A stretch of DNA of 18,360 bases from Acidobacteriota bacterium (GTDB lineage: Bacteria > Acidobacteriota > Polarisedimenticolia > J045), in NCBI GenBank assembly GCA_020350085.1, contig CP070706.1, positions 3,631,190 to 3,649,549 on the forward strand, read 5' to 3'. The notes under the pieces are model-generated. The model did no database searches. It was not told where the DNA came from and saw only the letters and a list, made by a program, of their open reading frames with translations. Position 1 is the stretch's first letter, and each line of letters begins with the position of its first letter. Shown piece by piece: positions 1 through 7,779 of the stretch. The translations under genes and the position numbers were made by a program.

Positions 1-179
1 TCGGCATGGCTCGCGCTCAGACCTCGGCACGTCTCGCGGGCGGGTCCGTTGCTCTCCAACGGTCCTCACGCGCGGGCGGAAGTGCCCGACCGTCCGTCAG
101 ATCGGAGCTCGCGTGAGCTAGCTGCTCGACAGGGGAGGGGGCCGTCGCAGAGCCCCGTCGCCTTTTTCGCCCGATGTCC

Positions 180-208
180 TTGACAGGCGGCGGGCACAAT
201 TCTAAGCA
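180..208 (+). promoter_or_regulatory. Candidate promoter for the Hsp20 operon
   Basis: A perfect TTGACA (-35 consensus) lies at 180-185. Seventeen bases later is TAAGCA (203-208), a poor -10 match, so this is tentative. No good sigma-32 -10 (CCCCAT-type) is seen at the expected distance, although the C before the hexamer gives CTTGAC, close to the sigma-32 -35. The distance to the Hsp20 start would leave a leader of roughly 150 bases. Confidence 0.3.
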
Positions 209-344
209 CTTTGAGGAATCGGGGCTGGAGAAGCTCCTCGGGATAGGCGGCTCAGTCGCCCAATCCCTCGCTGCCGGCACGGGATGACGCGTTGAAGCGG
301 GCCTTCCGGCGGCGATCGCGGCCAATTGAAGAGATGAAGTTAAT

Positions 345-351
345 GAGGAGG
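345..351 (+). promoter_or_regulatory. Ribosome binding site of first Hsp20
   Basis: GAGGAGG lies 8 bases before the ATG at 360. It is near-perfectly complementary to the 16S 3' end and fixes the start. CTCCTC at 234-239 upstream is complementary to GAGGAG at 345-350, so partial occlusion in the leader RNA is conceivable. Confidence 0.75.
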
Positions 352-359
352 TTATAGAG

Positions 360-815
360 ATGATCATCCGAAGGTTGTCCCCCCCGAGCTGGTTCCCCGG
401 TTTGTCCGAACTGGACGAGATGCGCAGGCAGATGGGCCGGCTGTTCGACGCCTTGGGCGATCAAGCCGGTCCCCGCACGGCGGGAGTCTTTCCCGCGATC
501 AACGTGACCCAGACTGAGGAGTCGATCATCGTGCAGTCCGAGCTGCCAGGCATCCGACCGGACGATCTCGAGATTACCTGCGAGGACAACACTCTCAGCA
601 TCGCTGGCGAACGGCAGCTGCCTCACGAGGACGAGAACGCCAGCTACCACCGCCAGGAGCGAGAGTGGGGTAAGTTCCGGCGCAGCTTCTCTTTTCCGGT
701 TCGAGTTGATGCCGCAAAAGTTGAAGCGCGCTATGTCGATGGAGTCCTGACCGTCGAGCTGCCCAAGGCGATCGAGGCGCGGCCGAAGCAGATCACGGTC
801 AAGGCCGGCGCCTGA
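360..815 (+). CDS. Hsp20/alpha-crystallin family small heat-shock protein
   Basis: A 151-residue ATP-independent holdase that would bind unfolding proteins in the cytoplasm and hand them to the DnaK/ClpB machinery. The N-terminal arm (1-43) holds an amphipathic stretch around LDEMRRQMGRLFDAL. The alpha-crystallin domain runs from about FPAINV (44-49) to 137 and contains SELPGI (60-65), the GKFRRSFSFP strand (104-113) and the conserved GVLTVELPK (128-136). A C-terminal I-x-V motif (I145-T-V147), used for oligomer assembly in this family, is present. Length is normal for a class A-like bacterial Hsp20. The start is fixed by GAGGAGG at 345-351. It is followed 21 bases later by a second, divergent Hsp20, and the two are probably co-transcribed and may form mixed oligomers (inference). 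Confidence 0.95.
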   Translation: MIIRRLSPPSWFPGLSELDEMRRQMGRLFDALGDQAGPRTAGVFPAINVTQTEESIIVQSELPGIRPDDLEITCEDNTLSIAGERQLPHEDENASYHRQEREWGKFRRSFSFPVRVDAAKVEARYVDGVLTVELPKAIEARPKQITVKAGA

Positions 816-836
816 GCCGGACGGGAGGAATCGCCC

Positions 837-1256
837 ATGACTGTCAAAACGAAGGAAGAGTCGAGCAAGGTGATGACGCCAGCGCAGAAGCAGGAGGTAT
901 CCAGGGTGGAATCCACGCGTCCCGGCCACGTTTTCACCCCGGAGGTCGACATCCTCGAAACGGAATCCGCGATCATTCTGCTCGCCGACATGCCTGGTGT
1001 GAAGCCGGATGGGCTCACCATCGATCTGCGCGAGAACGTCCTGACGATCAACGGTGCTGTACGTGAGAGAGAGCGTGGGCGCGAGCAGATGCTGCTGTGC
1101 GAGTACGAGACCGGATCCTTCTACCGGCAGTTCCGGCTGTCCGCCGCAGTCGATCAAAGCAAGATCGACGCTGCGCTGACGAACGGCGTACTGCGGTTGA
1201 CACTGCCCAAGGTGGAGGAGGCGCGGCCGCGGAGGATCGAAGTCAGGAGCGGCTGA
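837..1256 (+). CDS. Second Hsp20/alpha-crystallin family small heat-shock protein
   Basis: A 139-residue small heat-shock protein, clearly different from its upstream neighbour. The alpha-crystallin domain covers roughly 32-125, opening at FTPEVDILETESAI (33-46), with LADMPGVKPDGL (49-60), the strand TGSFYRQFRL (92-101) and GVLRLTLPK (117-125). The C-terminal I-x-V motif is I134-E-V136. The N-terminal arm is short, polar and lysine/glutamate-rich, unlike the first paralogue. This is typical of the second member of paired bacterial Hsp20 genes, where the two arms set different client or oligomer preferences (family knowledge). GGGAGGA about 8 bases before the ATG supports the start. A single cysteine (C88) sits inside the domain. 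Confidence 0.94.
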   Translation: MTVKTKEESSKVMTPAQKQEVSRVESTRPGHVFTPEVDILETESAIILLADMPGVKPDGLTIDLRENVLTINGAVRERERGREQMLLCEYETGSFYRQFRLSAAVDQSKIDAALTNGVLRLTLPKVEEARPRRIEVRSG

Positions 1257-1365
1257 CGCAAGCCTAGCCGGAAGGCGAAGTCACGTAGGGGTGTTGCCGC
1301 GGCCCTCTCCGCCCGAGCGGAGGAGCCGCGGCGAGACCGACCGTCATGGTAGACGAGGTCGCATC

Positions 1366-2049
1366 ATGACGAAGAATTACTACACGATCCTCGCCGTGCC
1401 TCTCGACGCCGATCCCGCAGCGATCTGTTCCGCTTTTCGCGAGCTGGCCAAGAAGTATCACCCAGACCACGCCGGCGTCGCCGGCGCCGAGCGGTTTCGC
1501 GAGGTCTCCGAGGCGTACGACGTTCTTTCCAACCCCCTCCGGCGAGCCCGCTACGATCGCCGGCTCAAGCGCGGCCAGCTGCGTACATCCACTCTTGCGA
1601 CCGAACCGACGGGCGCGCCCGGACTCGTCGAACCCTTGGTTGCGGAACCTATCTCGATCCCTGGCGCACCCGAGACGATTCGGCCGTCGTACGAGTCGCT
1701 GCTCGAGCGACTGATGCGCAACTTCACCGGCGTCGACGTGCCGAAGGCTGAACGGGCCGAGCCGCTCCACTTCGAGCTGATCCTCTCGCCCGAGGAAGTC
1801 GAACGCGGGATCCTCGTGCCGTTCGTACTGCCCGTACTTCGCGTCTGTGGAGTGTGCGGTGGCAGTGGTCGAAACTGGGCCTATCCGTGCGCCGCGTGCG
1901 ATGCGCGGGGTGGCTGGACCGACCAGGTCACTTTGCGGGTCCGGCTCCCCGCCCATGTGCTCTCTGGCACGGTCGTCGACGTGCCGCTCAACGAGCTCGG
2001 GATCGAGAACCTCTGGATTCGCATACACGTGCGAGTTGCCAGTTACTGA
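1366..2049 (+). CDS. Short J-domain (DnaJ-like) co-chaperone with a single zinc module
   Basis: A 227-residue protein. The N-terminal J domain (about 3-66) carries the HPD tripeptide at 32-34, needed to stimulate DnaK ATPase. A linker of about 60 residues without a glycine/phenylalanine-rich region leads into a fragment resembling the DnaJ substrate-binding domain (FELILSPEEVERG, 136-148). Two CxxC motifs follow, C161/C164 and C175/C178, each with glycines like half of the four-repeat DnaJ zinc finger. The protein ends after one further beta segment (about 186-227), so it is far shorter than DnaJ (about 370 residues) and lacks the second C-terminal domain. ATG 1366 is chosen because the J domain begins there and GAGG sits 7 bases upstream. 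The open frame extends upstream to 1291 with non-J sequence. Placement after two Hsp20 genes suggests it recruits DnaK to Hsp20-bound clients (inference). Confidence 0.88.
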   Translation: MTKNYYTILAVPLDADPAAICSAFRELAKKYHPDHAGVAGAERFREVSEAYDVLSNPLRRARYDRRLKRGQLRTSTLATEPTGAPGLVEPLVAEPISIPGAPETIRPSYESLLERLMRNFTGVDVPKAERAEPLHFELILSPEEVERGILVPFVLPVLRVCGVCGGSGRNWAYPCAACDARGGWTDQVTLRVRLPAHVLSGTVVDVPLNELGIENLWIRIHVRVASY

Positions 2050-2071
2050 GACTCTCGTGAAAGGGGTCGTC

Positions 2072-2337
2072 ATGGCCCTCGAACGCGTCGCTGGAGCGGA
2101 TGTTGTTTCGACCGTGAAGGCATTGCGTCGACAAGCCGGTGCCGGACCTGACGGTCCCTGCGTCGAGAAGATCCAACAGAGGAAGCTGCGCTACTTCCTC
2201 CCCGAACCGGGAACAACGGCGAAAGCGTAGAGGTAACGCTGCAAGCCGACGTCGGTCGATCCGTACTCTTTGGACCCGACGAGAAAGTCGATCAGCTGTT
2301 CGTGGACGCGGCACATCTCGCGCCCGCGGATGGCTAA
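2072..2337 (+). pseudogene. Small unrecognised gene, frame-interrupted
   Basis: I do not recognise this family. A frame starting ATG at 2072 (preceded by AAAGGGG; an in-frame GTG lies at 2057) encodes 52 residues and stops at 2228-2230. From about 2212 a different frame, offset by one base, reads GNNGESVEVTLQADV and continues to a TAA at 2335-2337 with an acidic, balanced composition and GC-ending codons, looking like genuine coding sequence. Joining the two frames near CCCGAACCGGGAAC (about 2201-2214) gives a plausible soluble protein of roughly 88 residues. A one-base loss in one of the short C or G runs would explain the break, whether by real mutation, assembly error or, less likely, programmed frameshifting. 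It follows the J-protein stop by 22 bases, so it is probably the last gene of the heat-shock operon. Confidence 0.45.
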
Positions 2338-2496
2338 CCCGGGTCATTCATCGTGCTCAAACCAGACATGTGCGAAGTCCGCAACCGATCCGCGCCGGAG
2401 TCCATGCTCGCAATGCCGCGCCGCTGCGGTATCGTCTCGCGCTGCGGCTTCACGAGGTATCCTGGCCGAGCAACTTTTGTTTGACGAGGAGGTTCG

Positions 2497-3861
2497 ATGC
2501 CCATACAAAGCGTGAACCCAGCCACCGGCGAGCTGATTGAGCGCTTCGAGGAGCTTGATGATCGCGCACTCGAGCGAGCGCTGGATCGTTCCGTCAGCGC
2601 CTTTGAGGCTCAGCGAGCGACGAGCTTCACGGACCGCGCGAGCAAGATGAATGCCGCAGCGAGAATACTCGAGGACGAGCGTATCGCCTGGGCGCGCATC
2701 GCGACCGAGGAGATGGGCAAGACGCTGAAGTCCGCCGTGGCCGAGATCGAAAAGTGTGCCTGGGTCTGTCGCTACTACGCCGAGAACGCCGAGCGGTTTC
2801 TCGCCGACGAGCCGATCGAGACGGCTGCCTCGCGCAGCTTCGTCAGACATCTTCCGCTCGGACCCGTACTGGCGGTCATGCCCTGGAACTTTCCCTACTG
2901 GCAAGTGTTTCGCTTTGCGGCGCCGGCACTGATGGCAGGCAACACGGGGCTGCTCAAGCACGCCTCTAACGTTCCGCGCTCGGCGCTGGCGATCGAAGAT
3001 ATCTTCGCGCGAGCCGGATTCGGCGAGGGCTGTTTTACGACCTTGCTGATCGGATCGAGACGCGTTGAGAGAGTGCTTCAGGAGGATCGGGTGCGCGCCG
3101 TGACACTCACCGGCTCGGAAGGGGCTGGGCGTGCTGTCGGTCGCGGCGCCGGTGATCAGATCAAGCACTCCGTGCTCGAACTCGGAGGCAGCGATCCGTT
3201 CATCGTGATGCCCTCCGCCGATCTCGACAGCGCCGTGGAGGCCGCCGTCATGGCACGGACGATCAACAACGGTCAATCGTGCATCGCTGCCAAGCGGTTC
3301 ATCGTGCACGAGCGGATCTACGAGGCTTTCACCGAGCGTTTCGTCACTGCGTTCGAGTCTCTGAAGGTCGGCGATCCGATGGAGGAATCGACCGATATCG
3401 GTCCGCTCGCCACAGAGCAGATTCGCGACGAACTCGATCAACAAATCCATCGAACGATCGACAAAGGCGCCCGCCGGCTGACGGGGGCTGAACCGCTGGC
3501 GGGCCCCGGATATTTCTACCGCCCGGGCATCCTGGCGGAGATTCCGGAGGACACTCCGGCTTTTTCCGAGGAAGTCTTCGGGCCGGTGGCGTTGCTGTTT
3601 CGAGTCCGAGATCTGACCGACGCGATCCGCATCGGCAACGCGACGCGCTTCGGCCTCGGCTCGGCGATCTGGACCACCGACGAGGGCGAGATCGAGCGCG
3701 CGTTCAACGAACTCGACGCCGGCGCGACCTTCGTCAACACGATCGTAGCCTCCGACCCCCGGCTGCCGTTCGGTGGTGTCAAGAAATCGGGTTACGGACG
3801 CGAGTTGTCTCGTGACGGCATCCGCGAGTTCGTCAACCGCAAGACGATCGTGGTGGCGTGA
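2497..3861 (+). CDS. NAD(P)-dependent aldehyde dehydrogenase, succinate-semialdehyde type
   Basis: A 454-residue aldehyde dehydrogenase that would oxidise an aldehyde, probably succinate semialdehyde to succinate, in the cytoplasm. The Rossmann cofactor domain shows MPWNFPYWQ with N131, the cofactor lysine K154 and LTGSEGAGR (204-212). The general base is E228 in LELGG, the catalytic cysteine is C262 in NNGQSC, and the EEVFGPV motif is at 358-364. All key residues are present and the length matches the short YneI/Sad/GabD1-type SSADH group, which it resembles in MPWNFPYWQVFRFAAPALMAG. Substrate is inferred from family likeness only. The start has GAGGAGG (2486-2492) before the ATG. The stop overlaps the start of the next gene as TGATG, so the two were translationally coupled, although the partner is now broken. 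Confidence 0.92.
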   Translation: MPIQSVNPATGELIERFEELDDRALERALDRSVSAFEAQRATSFTDRASKMNAAARILEDERIAWARIATEEMGKTLKSAVAEIEKCAWVCRYYAENAERFLADEPIETAASRSFVRHLPLGPVLAVMPWNFPYWQVFRFAAPALMAGNTGLLKHASNVPRSALAIEDIFARAGFGEGCFTTLLIGSRRVERVLQEDRVRAVTLTGSEGAGRAVGRGAGDQIKHSVLELGGSDPFIVMPSADLDSAVEAAVMARTINNGQSCIAAKRFIVHERIYEAFTERFVTAFESLKVGDPMEESTDIGPLATEQIRDELDQQIHRTIDKGARRLTGAEPLAGPGYFYRPGILAEIPEDTPAFSEEVFGPVALLFRVRDLTDAIRIGNATRFGLGSAIWTTDEGEIERAFNELDAGATFVNTIVASDPRLPFGGVKKSGYGRELSRDGIREFVNRKTIVVA

Positions 3862-4677
3862 TGAAGGCCTCCGATCTTCTGGTTCGCTGTCTCGAGCGCG
3901 AGGGCATCACGCGCGTGTTCGGCGTTCCCGGTGAAGAGAACGCCGATTTCATGATCTCGCTCGAAGACTCGTCGATCGAGTTCGTGCCGACACGCCGCGA
4001 GCAGGGTGCGGCGTTCATGGCCGAGGTCTACGGCCGCCTGACCGGCGATCTGCCTCGGGACGCTCGGGCCCGGAGCGACGATCTTGATCACCGGCGTCGC
4101 CGATGCCAAGCCGCAGAAGGTCCTGTGGGACGTGCGCGAGCGGCTCGGGACCGACGACATCGTGCTGTCCGGGGTCAGCGCACACAAGATGTGGATCGGC
4201 CGTTAATCTCACTGTCACGAGTTCTACACGTGCATCATCCCGAACGGCTTCTGTTCGATGGGGCTGCTCCTGCCAGGAGCGATCGCCGCTCATCGGGTTC
4301 ACCCCCGTCGCAGGATTCTCGCGATCACGGGCGACGGCGATTTCCTGATGAATCTGCAGGAGATGGAAACGGCCCGCCAGCTCGGTGCAAACATCACCGT
4401 GATGGTCTGGGTCGGCGGCGGCTACGGCCTGATTTGCTGGAAGCAGCAGTCCGATTTCGGGCGTTCGACCGAGCTGTCGTTCGGCAATCCGGATTCGCCG
4501 AAACTGGCCGACAGCTTCGTGTGGCATGGACAATATGTTGATTCCTCACGGGAGCTGGCGCCCGCTCTTCAGGTAGCCCTGGATCACGAAGGACTCTCAT
4601 TGTTGGCACTGCCGATCGACTATCGCGAAAACCTCAAGCTCGGCGACCGGCTCGGGCAGCTGGAGCAGACACTCTGA
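3861..4677 (+). pseudogene. Broken acetolactate-synthase-like ThDP enzyme (large internal deletion, frameshift, stop)
   Basis: The remnant of a thiamine-diphosphate enzyme annotated in relatives as acetolactate synthase large subunit-like (about 550 residues). Residues 1-63 are the N-terminal Pyr domain (FGVPGEENADF; the ThDP-activating glutamate is E47 in RREQGAAFMA). About 8 bases are missing at 4050, after which the frame shifts and reads CLGTLGPGATILITGVADA from 4051. The sequence then jumps directly, near 4107, to the C-terminal PP domain (PQKVLWDVRERLG), skipping roughly 250 residues: the rest of Pyr and the whole central domain. A TAA stop follows at 4204-4206. The rest (NGFCSMG, then ITGDGDFLMN and a normal C-terminus) is well preserved up to TGA 4675-4677. 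No active enzyme can be made. It was coupled to the aldehyde dehydrogenase by TGATG. The preserved ends suggest recent decay. Confidence 0.9.
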
Positions 4678-4753
4678 GATCGATTCGCCAGGCAACGAAC
4701 AGCGGATCTGCCGGTTCGTCCCACTCGAGCCGTGTTCACCATCGCGGTCTTCG

Positions 4754-6136
4754 GTGGATCGCGTGATCCACGACGAGCGCATCCAGCACCTCAACCGCCG
4801 CGAGCTGCGCGCCGGCAGCTACGTCCTGTACTGGATGCAGCAGTCCCAGCGCGCCCAGTTCAACCACGCGTTGGAGCACGCCATACGGGAAGCCAATGCT
4901 GCCGAACGGTCGGTCGTGGTCGGCTTCGGCTTGATGGATGATTACCCCGAAGCCAACGAGCGCCACTATGCCTTCATGCTGCACGGGCTCCGAGACGTTG
5001 AGCGGAATCTCAGTCGGCGGAAGATCAAGTTCGTGATCGGGCGCGGCTCGCCCGACGAGGTGGCGCTCGAACTGGCAAAGGAAGCTGCGCTGGTCGTCTG
5101 CGACCGCGGGTATCTGCGTCACCAGAGAAAATGGCGCGAGCGCGTGGCTCGCGAGGCCAGCTGCGCCGTCGTGCAGGTGGAAAGCGACGTCGTCGTGCCG
5201 GTCGAGGTGGCTTCGGACAAGCAGGAAACAGCAGCCCGGACGCTGCGGCCCAAGCTTGGCCGGCGCCGTGACGAATTCCTCTCGAATCTCTCGCCCACGC
5301 CGCCCGCGAAAGACTCGAGACGTCTGCGAATCTCCGGCGATGTCGACGTGTCCGATCTGGCGCGACTCCTGAGTCGGCTCGACCTCCACCGGGAAGTCCG
5401 GCCCGTCAAGCGGCTCACGGGCGGCAGCGCCGAGGCACGCCGGCGTCTCTCGGCGTTTCTGCGGCACCGGCTAGAGAGCTACGACGAGCGGCGCAACGAG
5501 CCGTCTGCATGGCACTCCTCATTCATGAGTCCTTACTTGCACTTCGGTCAGATCTCTCCGGTCGAGATCGCTCTCAAAGTCCGGGATGCAAAGGTAGGTG
5601 ACCAACGGGATCGCGACTCGTTCCTGGAAGAGTTGATCGTCCGTCGCGAGCTGGCGATCAACTTCGTCTTCCATAATCACGACTACGACTCGTACAAGTC
5701 GCTCCCCGAGTGGGCTCGCAAGACCTTGGACCGGCACCGTGGTGATCCGCGCGAGCACGTGTACACGCGCTCACAGCTCGAGGCCGCCCGAACCCACGAC
5801 CGCTATTGGAACGCAGCGATGCGCGAGATGGTTCACACCGGATTCATGCACAATTACATGCGGATGTACTGGGGCAAAAAAATCCTCGAATGGTGCCGAA
5901 CGCCGGAGTACGCGTTCCAGACTGCGTTGTACCTCAACAACAAGTACCTCCTAGACGGACGCGACGCTAACTCCTACGCGAACGTCGCGTGGTGTTTCGG
6001 TCAACACGATCGGGGCTGGACCGAGCGGGCGGTGTTCGGAAAGGTGCGCTACATGAATGATCGCGGCCTGGAGCGGAAGTTCGACATGGATGCCTATATC
6101 GAACAGGTCGACAAACTCATCGAGGAGGAGAGCTGA
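4754..6136 (+). CDS. phr: Class II CPD photolyase (deoxyribodipyrimidine photo-lyase)
   Basis: A 460-residue flavoprotein that repairs cyclobutane pyrimidine dimers using blue light and FADH-. The N-terminal antenna-like domain has YVLYWMQQSQRAQFNHALE (23-41), DDYPEANERHYAF (62-74) and DRGYLRHQRKWR (117-128), all class II hallmarks. The FAD domain has MSPYLHFGQISP (258-269), MREMVHTGFMHNYMRMYWGK (356-375) and LLDGRDANSYANVAWCFG (399-416). Tryptophans W352, W373 and W380 have the same spacing (21 and 7) as the electron-transfer triad I recall for the Methanosarcina mazei class II enzyme. Length is normal. GTG 4754 is the earliest start in the open frame and GTG 4763 is an alternative; neither has a strong ribosome binding site, so the N-terminus is uncertain by a few residues. 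The next photolyase gene follows after 1 base. Confidence 0.95.
   Translation: MDRVIHDERIQHLNRRELRAGSYVLYWMQQSQRAQFNHALEHAIREANAAERSVVVGFGLMDDYPEANERHYAFMLHGLRDVERNLSRRKIKFVIGRGSPDEVALELAKEAALVVCDRGYLRHQRKWRERVAREASCAVVQVESDVVVPVEVASDKQETAARTLRPKLGRRRDEFLSNLSPTPPAKDSRRLRISGDVDVSDLARLLSRLDLHREVRPVKRLTGGSAEARRRLSAFLRHRLESYDERRNEPSAWHSSFMSPYLHFGQISPVEIALKVRDAKVGDQRDRDSFLEELIVRRELAINFVFHNHDYDSYKSLPEWARKTLDRHRGDPREHVYTRSQLEAARTHDRYWNAAMREMVHTGFMHNYMRMYWGKKILEWCRTPEYAFQTALYLNNKYLLDGRDANSYANVAWCFGQHDRGWTERAVFGKVRYMNDRGLERKFDMDAYIEQVDKLIEEES
6122..6130 (+). promoter_or_regulatory. Ribosome binding site deciding the FeS-photolyase start
   Basis: GAGGAGGAG lies inside the last codons of the class II photolyase, 7 bases before GTG 6138. 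The frame stays open upstream to an ATG at 6057, but that extension is antigenic to no known family and overlaps the preceding gene by 80 bases, so GTG 6138 is the better start. Confidence 0.65.
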
Positions 6137-6137
6137 C

Positions 6138-7733
6138 GTGGCTCGTTCATCCGGAGGCTTATCCCGTCACAACCGGATGCGCAGCGCGCACAGGCTGCTT
6201 TTTCTGCTTGGTGACCAGCTCGATGCGAAGATGCCGGCCTTGTCCGAGATGAATCGCGACCGCGACGCCGTGCTGATGGTCGAGGTGCGCCAGGAAGCTG
6301 AGCACGTCCCGAGTCATCGACAGCGCACGACGCTGTTTCTCTCTGCGATGCGGCACTTCGCGCTGGAGCTGATCGATAAGGGCTACCGCGTGCGCTACGT
6401 GCGCCTCGACGATCGGGCCAACACGCACTCGCTCGGTTCCGAGTTGGGCCGCGCGATCGAGACGCTCCGTCCGGAGTGCGTTCAGGTGGTGCGGCCCGGA
6501 GACCACCGCGTGGATGCGATGGTCCGCGAGGCGGCAGAACAACACGACGTAGCACTCCGGATCCTGGAAGACACATCTTTCACCTGTCCCCTCGACGCTT
6601 TCCAGAGCTGGGCCGATGACGGGCGCAAGCAGCTCGTGATGGAGTTCTTCTATCGCGAGCGGCGCCGCGCGTTGAACGTGCTGATGGACGCGGACGGCAA
6701 GCCTGCTCACGGCCGATGGAACTTCGACGAGCAGAATCGGCAGGCGTTGAAGCAAGCGCCCGAGGTTCCGAGGCCGTACCGGCCGCGTCCCGATAACGTG
6801 ACGTGCGAGGTCATGGAGCTCGTCGAACGCACCTGGCCCGAAGCCCCAGGCCGAATGGAGAGCTTTCACTGGCCTGTGATGCGCAAAGAGGCACTGCGAG
6901 CCCTACGCGATTTCGTCGATCATCGCCTTCGCAACTTCGGAACCTATGAGGACGCGATGTGGGCCGGTGAGCCGGTGCTGTTCCACTCCCGACTCGCGAG
7001 CAGCCTGAATCTCAAGCTACTTCGTCCCCAGGAATGCATCGACGCCGCCCTCGAAGCTTTCGAGGCTGGCCGTGTCGCCGTGAACGACGTCGAAGGGTTC
7101 GTGCGCCAGATCATCGGCTGGCGCGAGTTCATTCGCGGTGTCTACTTCCGGGAAGGACCCGACTATCTCCACCGCAACGGACTGGGTCATCACGGACGAC
7201 TGCCAGATTTCTACTGGACCGGCGAGACCGAGATGAACTGCATGCGGCACTGTCTCGGCGAGGTACTGGACAACGCCTGGGGGCATCACATCCCGCGTCT
7301 GATGGTTGTCGGGAACTTCGCGCTGACGGCGGGTGTGCACCCTTCGGCCATCAAAGACTGGTTTCTCGCGATGTACGTCGATGCCGTGGACTGGGTCACG
7401 GCACCGAACGTGATCGGCATGTCTCAGCACGCCGATCACGGCGTCGTCGGTACGAAACCGTATGCCGGCAGCGCCAACTACATCGATCGGATGTCCAACT
7501 ACTGCCAGGACTGCCGGTACAATCCGAAGCAGCGCCTCGGAGACGACGCCTGTCCGTTCAACACGTTCTATTGGGATTTCATGATTCGCCACCGCGAGCG
7601 CTTCGCCAAGAACCGCCGCATGGGTCTGGCACTCAAGAACGTGGACCGGCTGGACGGAGCCGAGCGAGATGCGCTGCGATCACGAGCCAACAAGCTCCGT
7701 ACCGAGCTCGGGGTGGGCAGTATCGGCGTGTAG
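6138..7733 (+). CDS. FeS-cluster bacterial cryptochrome/photolyase (PhrB/CryB type)
   Basis: A 531-residue member of the FeS-BCP family, whose characterised members (Agrobacterium PhrB, Rhodobacter CryB) bind FAD, 6,7-dimethyl-8-ribityllumazine and a [4Fe-4S] cluster; PhrB repairs (6-4) photoproducts. The N-terminal domain opens LLFLLGDQLDAKMPAL and contains EVRQEAEHVPSHRQR (49-63). The catalytic domain has FVRQIIGWREFIRGVYF (321-337) and GVHPSAIKDWFLAMYVDAVDW (399-419). Four cysteines, C368, C456, C459 and C472, have exactly the spacing (88, 3, 13) I recall for the PhrB cluster ligands C346, C434, C437 and C450, so the cluster is very probably assembled. GTG 6138, with GAGGAGGAG upstream, starts one base after the class II photolyase stop, implying coupled translation. 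Together the pair would cover CPD and (6-4) lesions (inference). Confidence 0.95.
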   Translation: MARSSGGLSRHNRMRSAHRLLFLLGDQLDAKMPALSEMNRDRDAVLMVEVRQEAEHVPSHRQRTTLFLSAMRHFALELIDKGYRVRYVRLDDRANTHSLGSELGRAIETLRPECVQVVRPGDHRVDAMVREAAEQHDVALRILEDTSFTCPLDAFQSWADDGRKQLVMEFFYRERRRALNVLMDADGKPAHGRWNFDEQNRQALKQAPEVPRPYRPRPDNVTCEVMELVERTWPEAPGRMESFHWPVMRKEALRALRDFVDHRLRNFGTYEDAMWAGEPVLFHSRLASSLNLKLLRPQECIDAALEAFEAGRVAVNDVEGFVRQIIGWREFIRGVYFREGPDYLHRNGLGHHGRLPDFYWTGETEMNCMRHCLGEVLDNAWGHHIPRLMVVGNFALTAGVHPSAIKDWFLAMYVDAVDWVTAPNVIGMSQHADHGVVGTKPYAGSANYIDRMSNYCQDCRYNPKQRLGDDACPFNTFYWDFMIRHRERFAKNRRMGLALKNVDRLDGAERDALRSRANKLRTELGVGSIGV

Positions 7734-7779
7734 AGGTGAAAGCGTCGACTTCGTGGCTCCCGCGGGCGCTCCCACGCGC

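Larger units (their letters stand above)
1..359. other. Non-coding upstream region of the Hsp20 operon
   Basis: No convincing gene is seen in the first 359 bases. The open frames here on the minus strand are arginine/proline/serine-rich, lack a ribosome binding site and run antisense into the Hsp20 gene, so I treat them as shadows. The stretch holds a TTGACA hexamer at 180-185, two small inverted repeats (around 225-241 and 248-262), and a locally A-rich leader from about 323 to 359 that ends in a strong Shine-Dalgarno. It is most likely the promoter and 5' leader of the heat-shock genes that follow. The window edge may cut off an upstream gene that I cannot see. Confidence 0.5.

Noticed and set aside
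252..1157. Minus-strand open frame over the Hsp20 genes
   Set aside because: It is antisense to two certain Hsp20 genes and its translation has no recognisable domain.
2139..2310. Possible ribosomal protein S21 (rpsU) fragment, from an arginine-rich stretch reading REQRRKRRGNAASRRRS
   Set aside because: The arginine-rich reading is one frame of a region where another frame (from about 2212) looks far more like coding sequence. Upstream residues do not match S21, and such Arg-rich shadows are common in GC-rich DNA.
4258..4677. Stand-alone small ThDP-binding protein starting at ATG 4258
   Set aside because: The sequence is the C-terminal domain of the broken acetolactate-synthase-like gene. 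ATG 4258 is an internal methionine (NGFCSMG) without a good ribosome binding site, and a PP domain alone would not be active.
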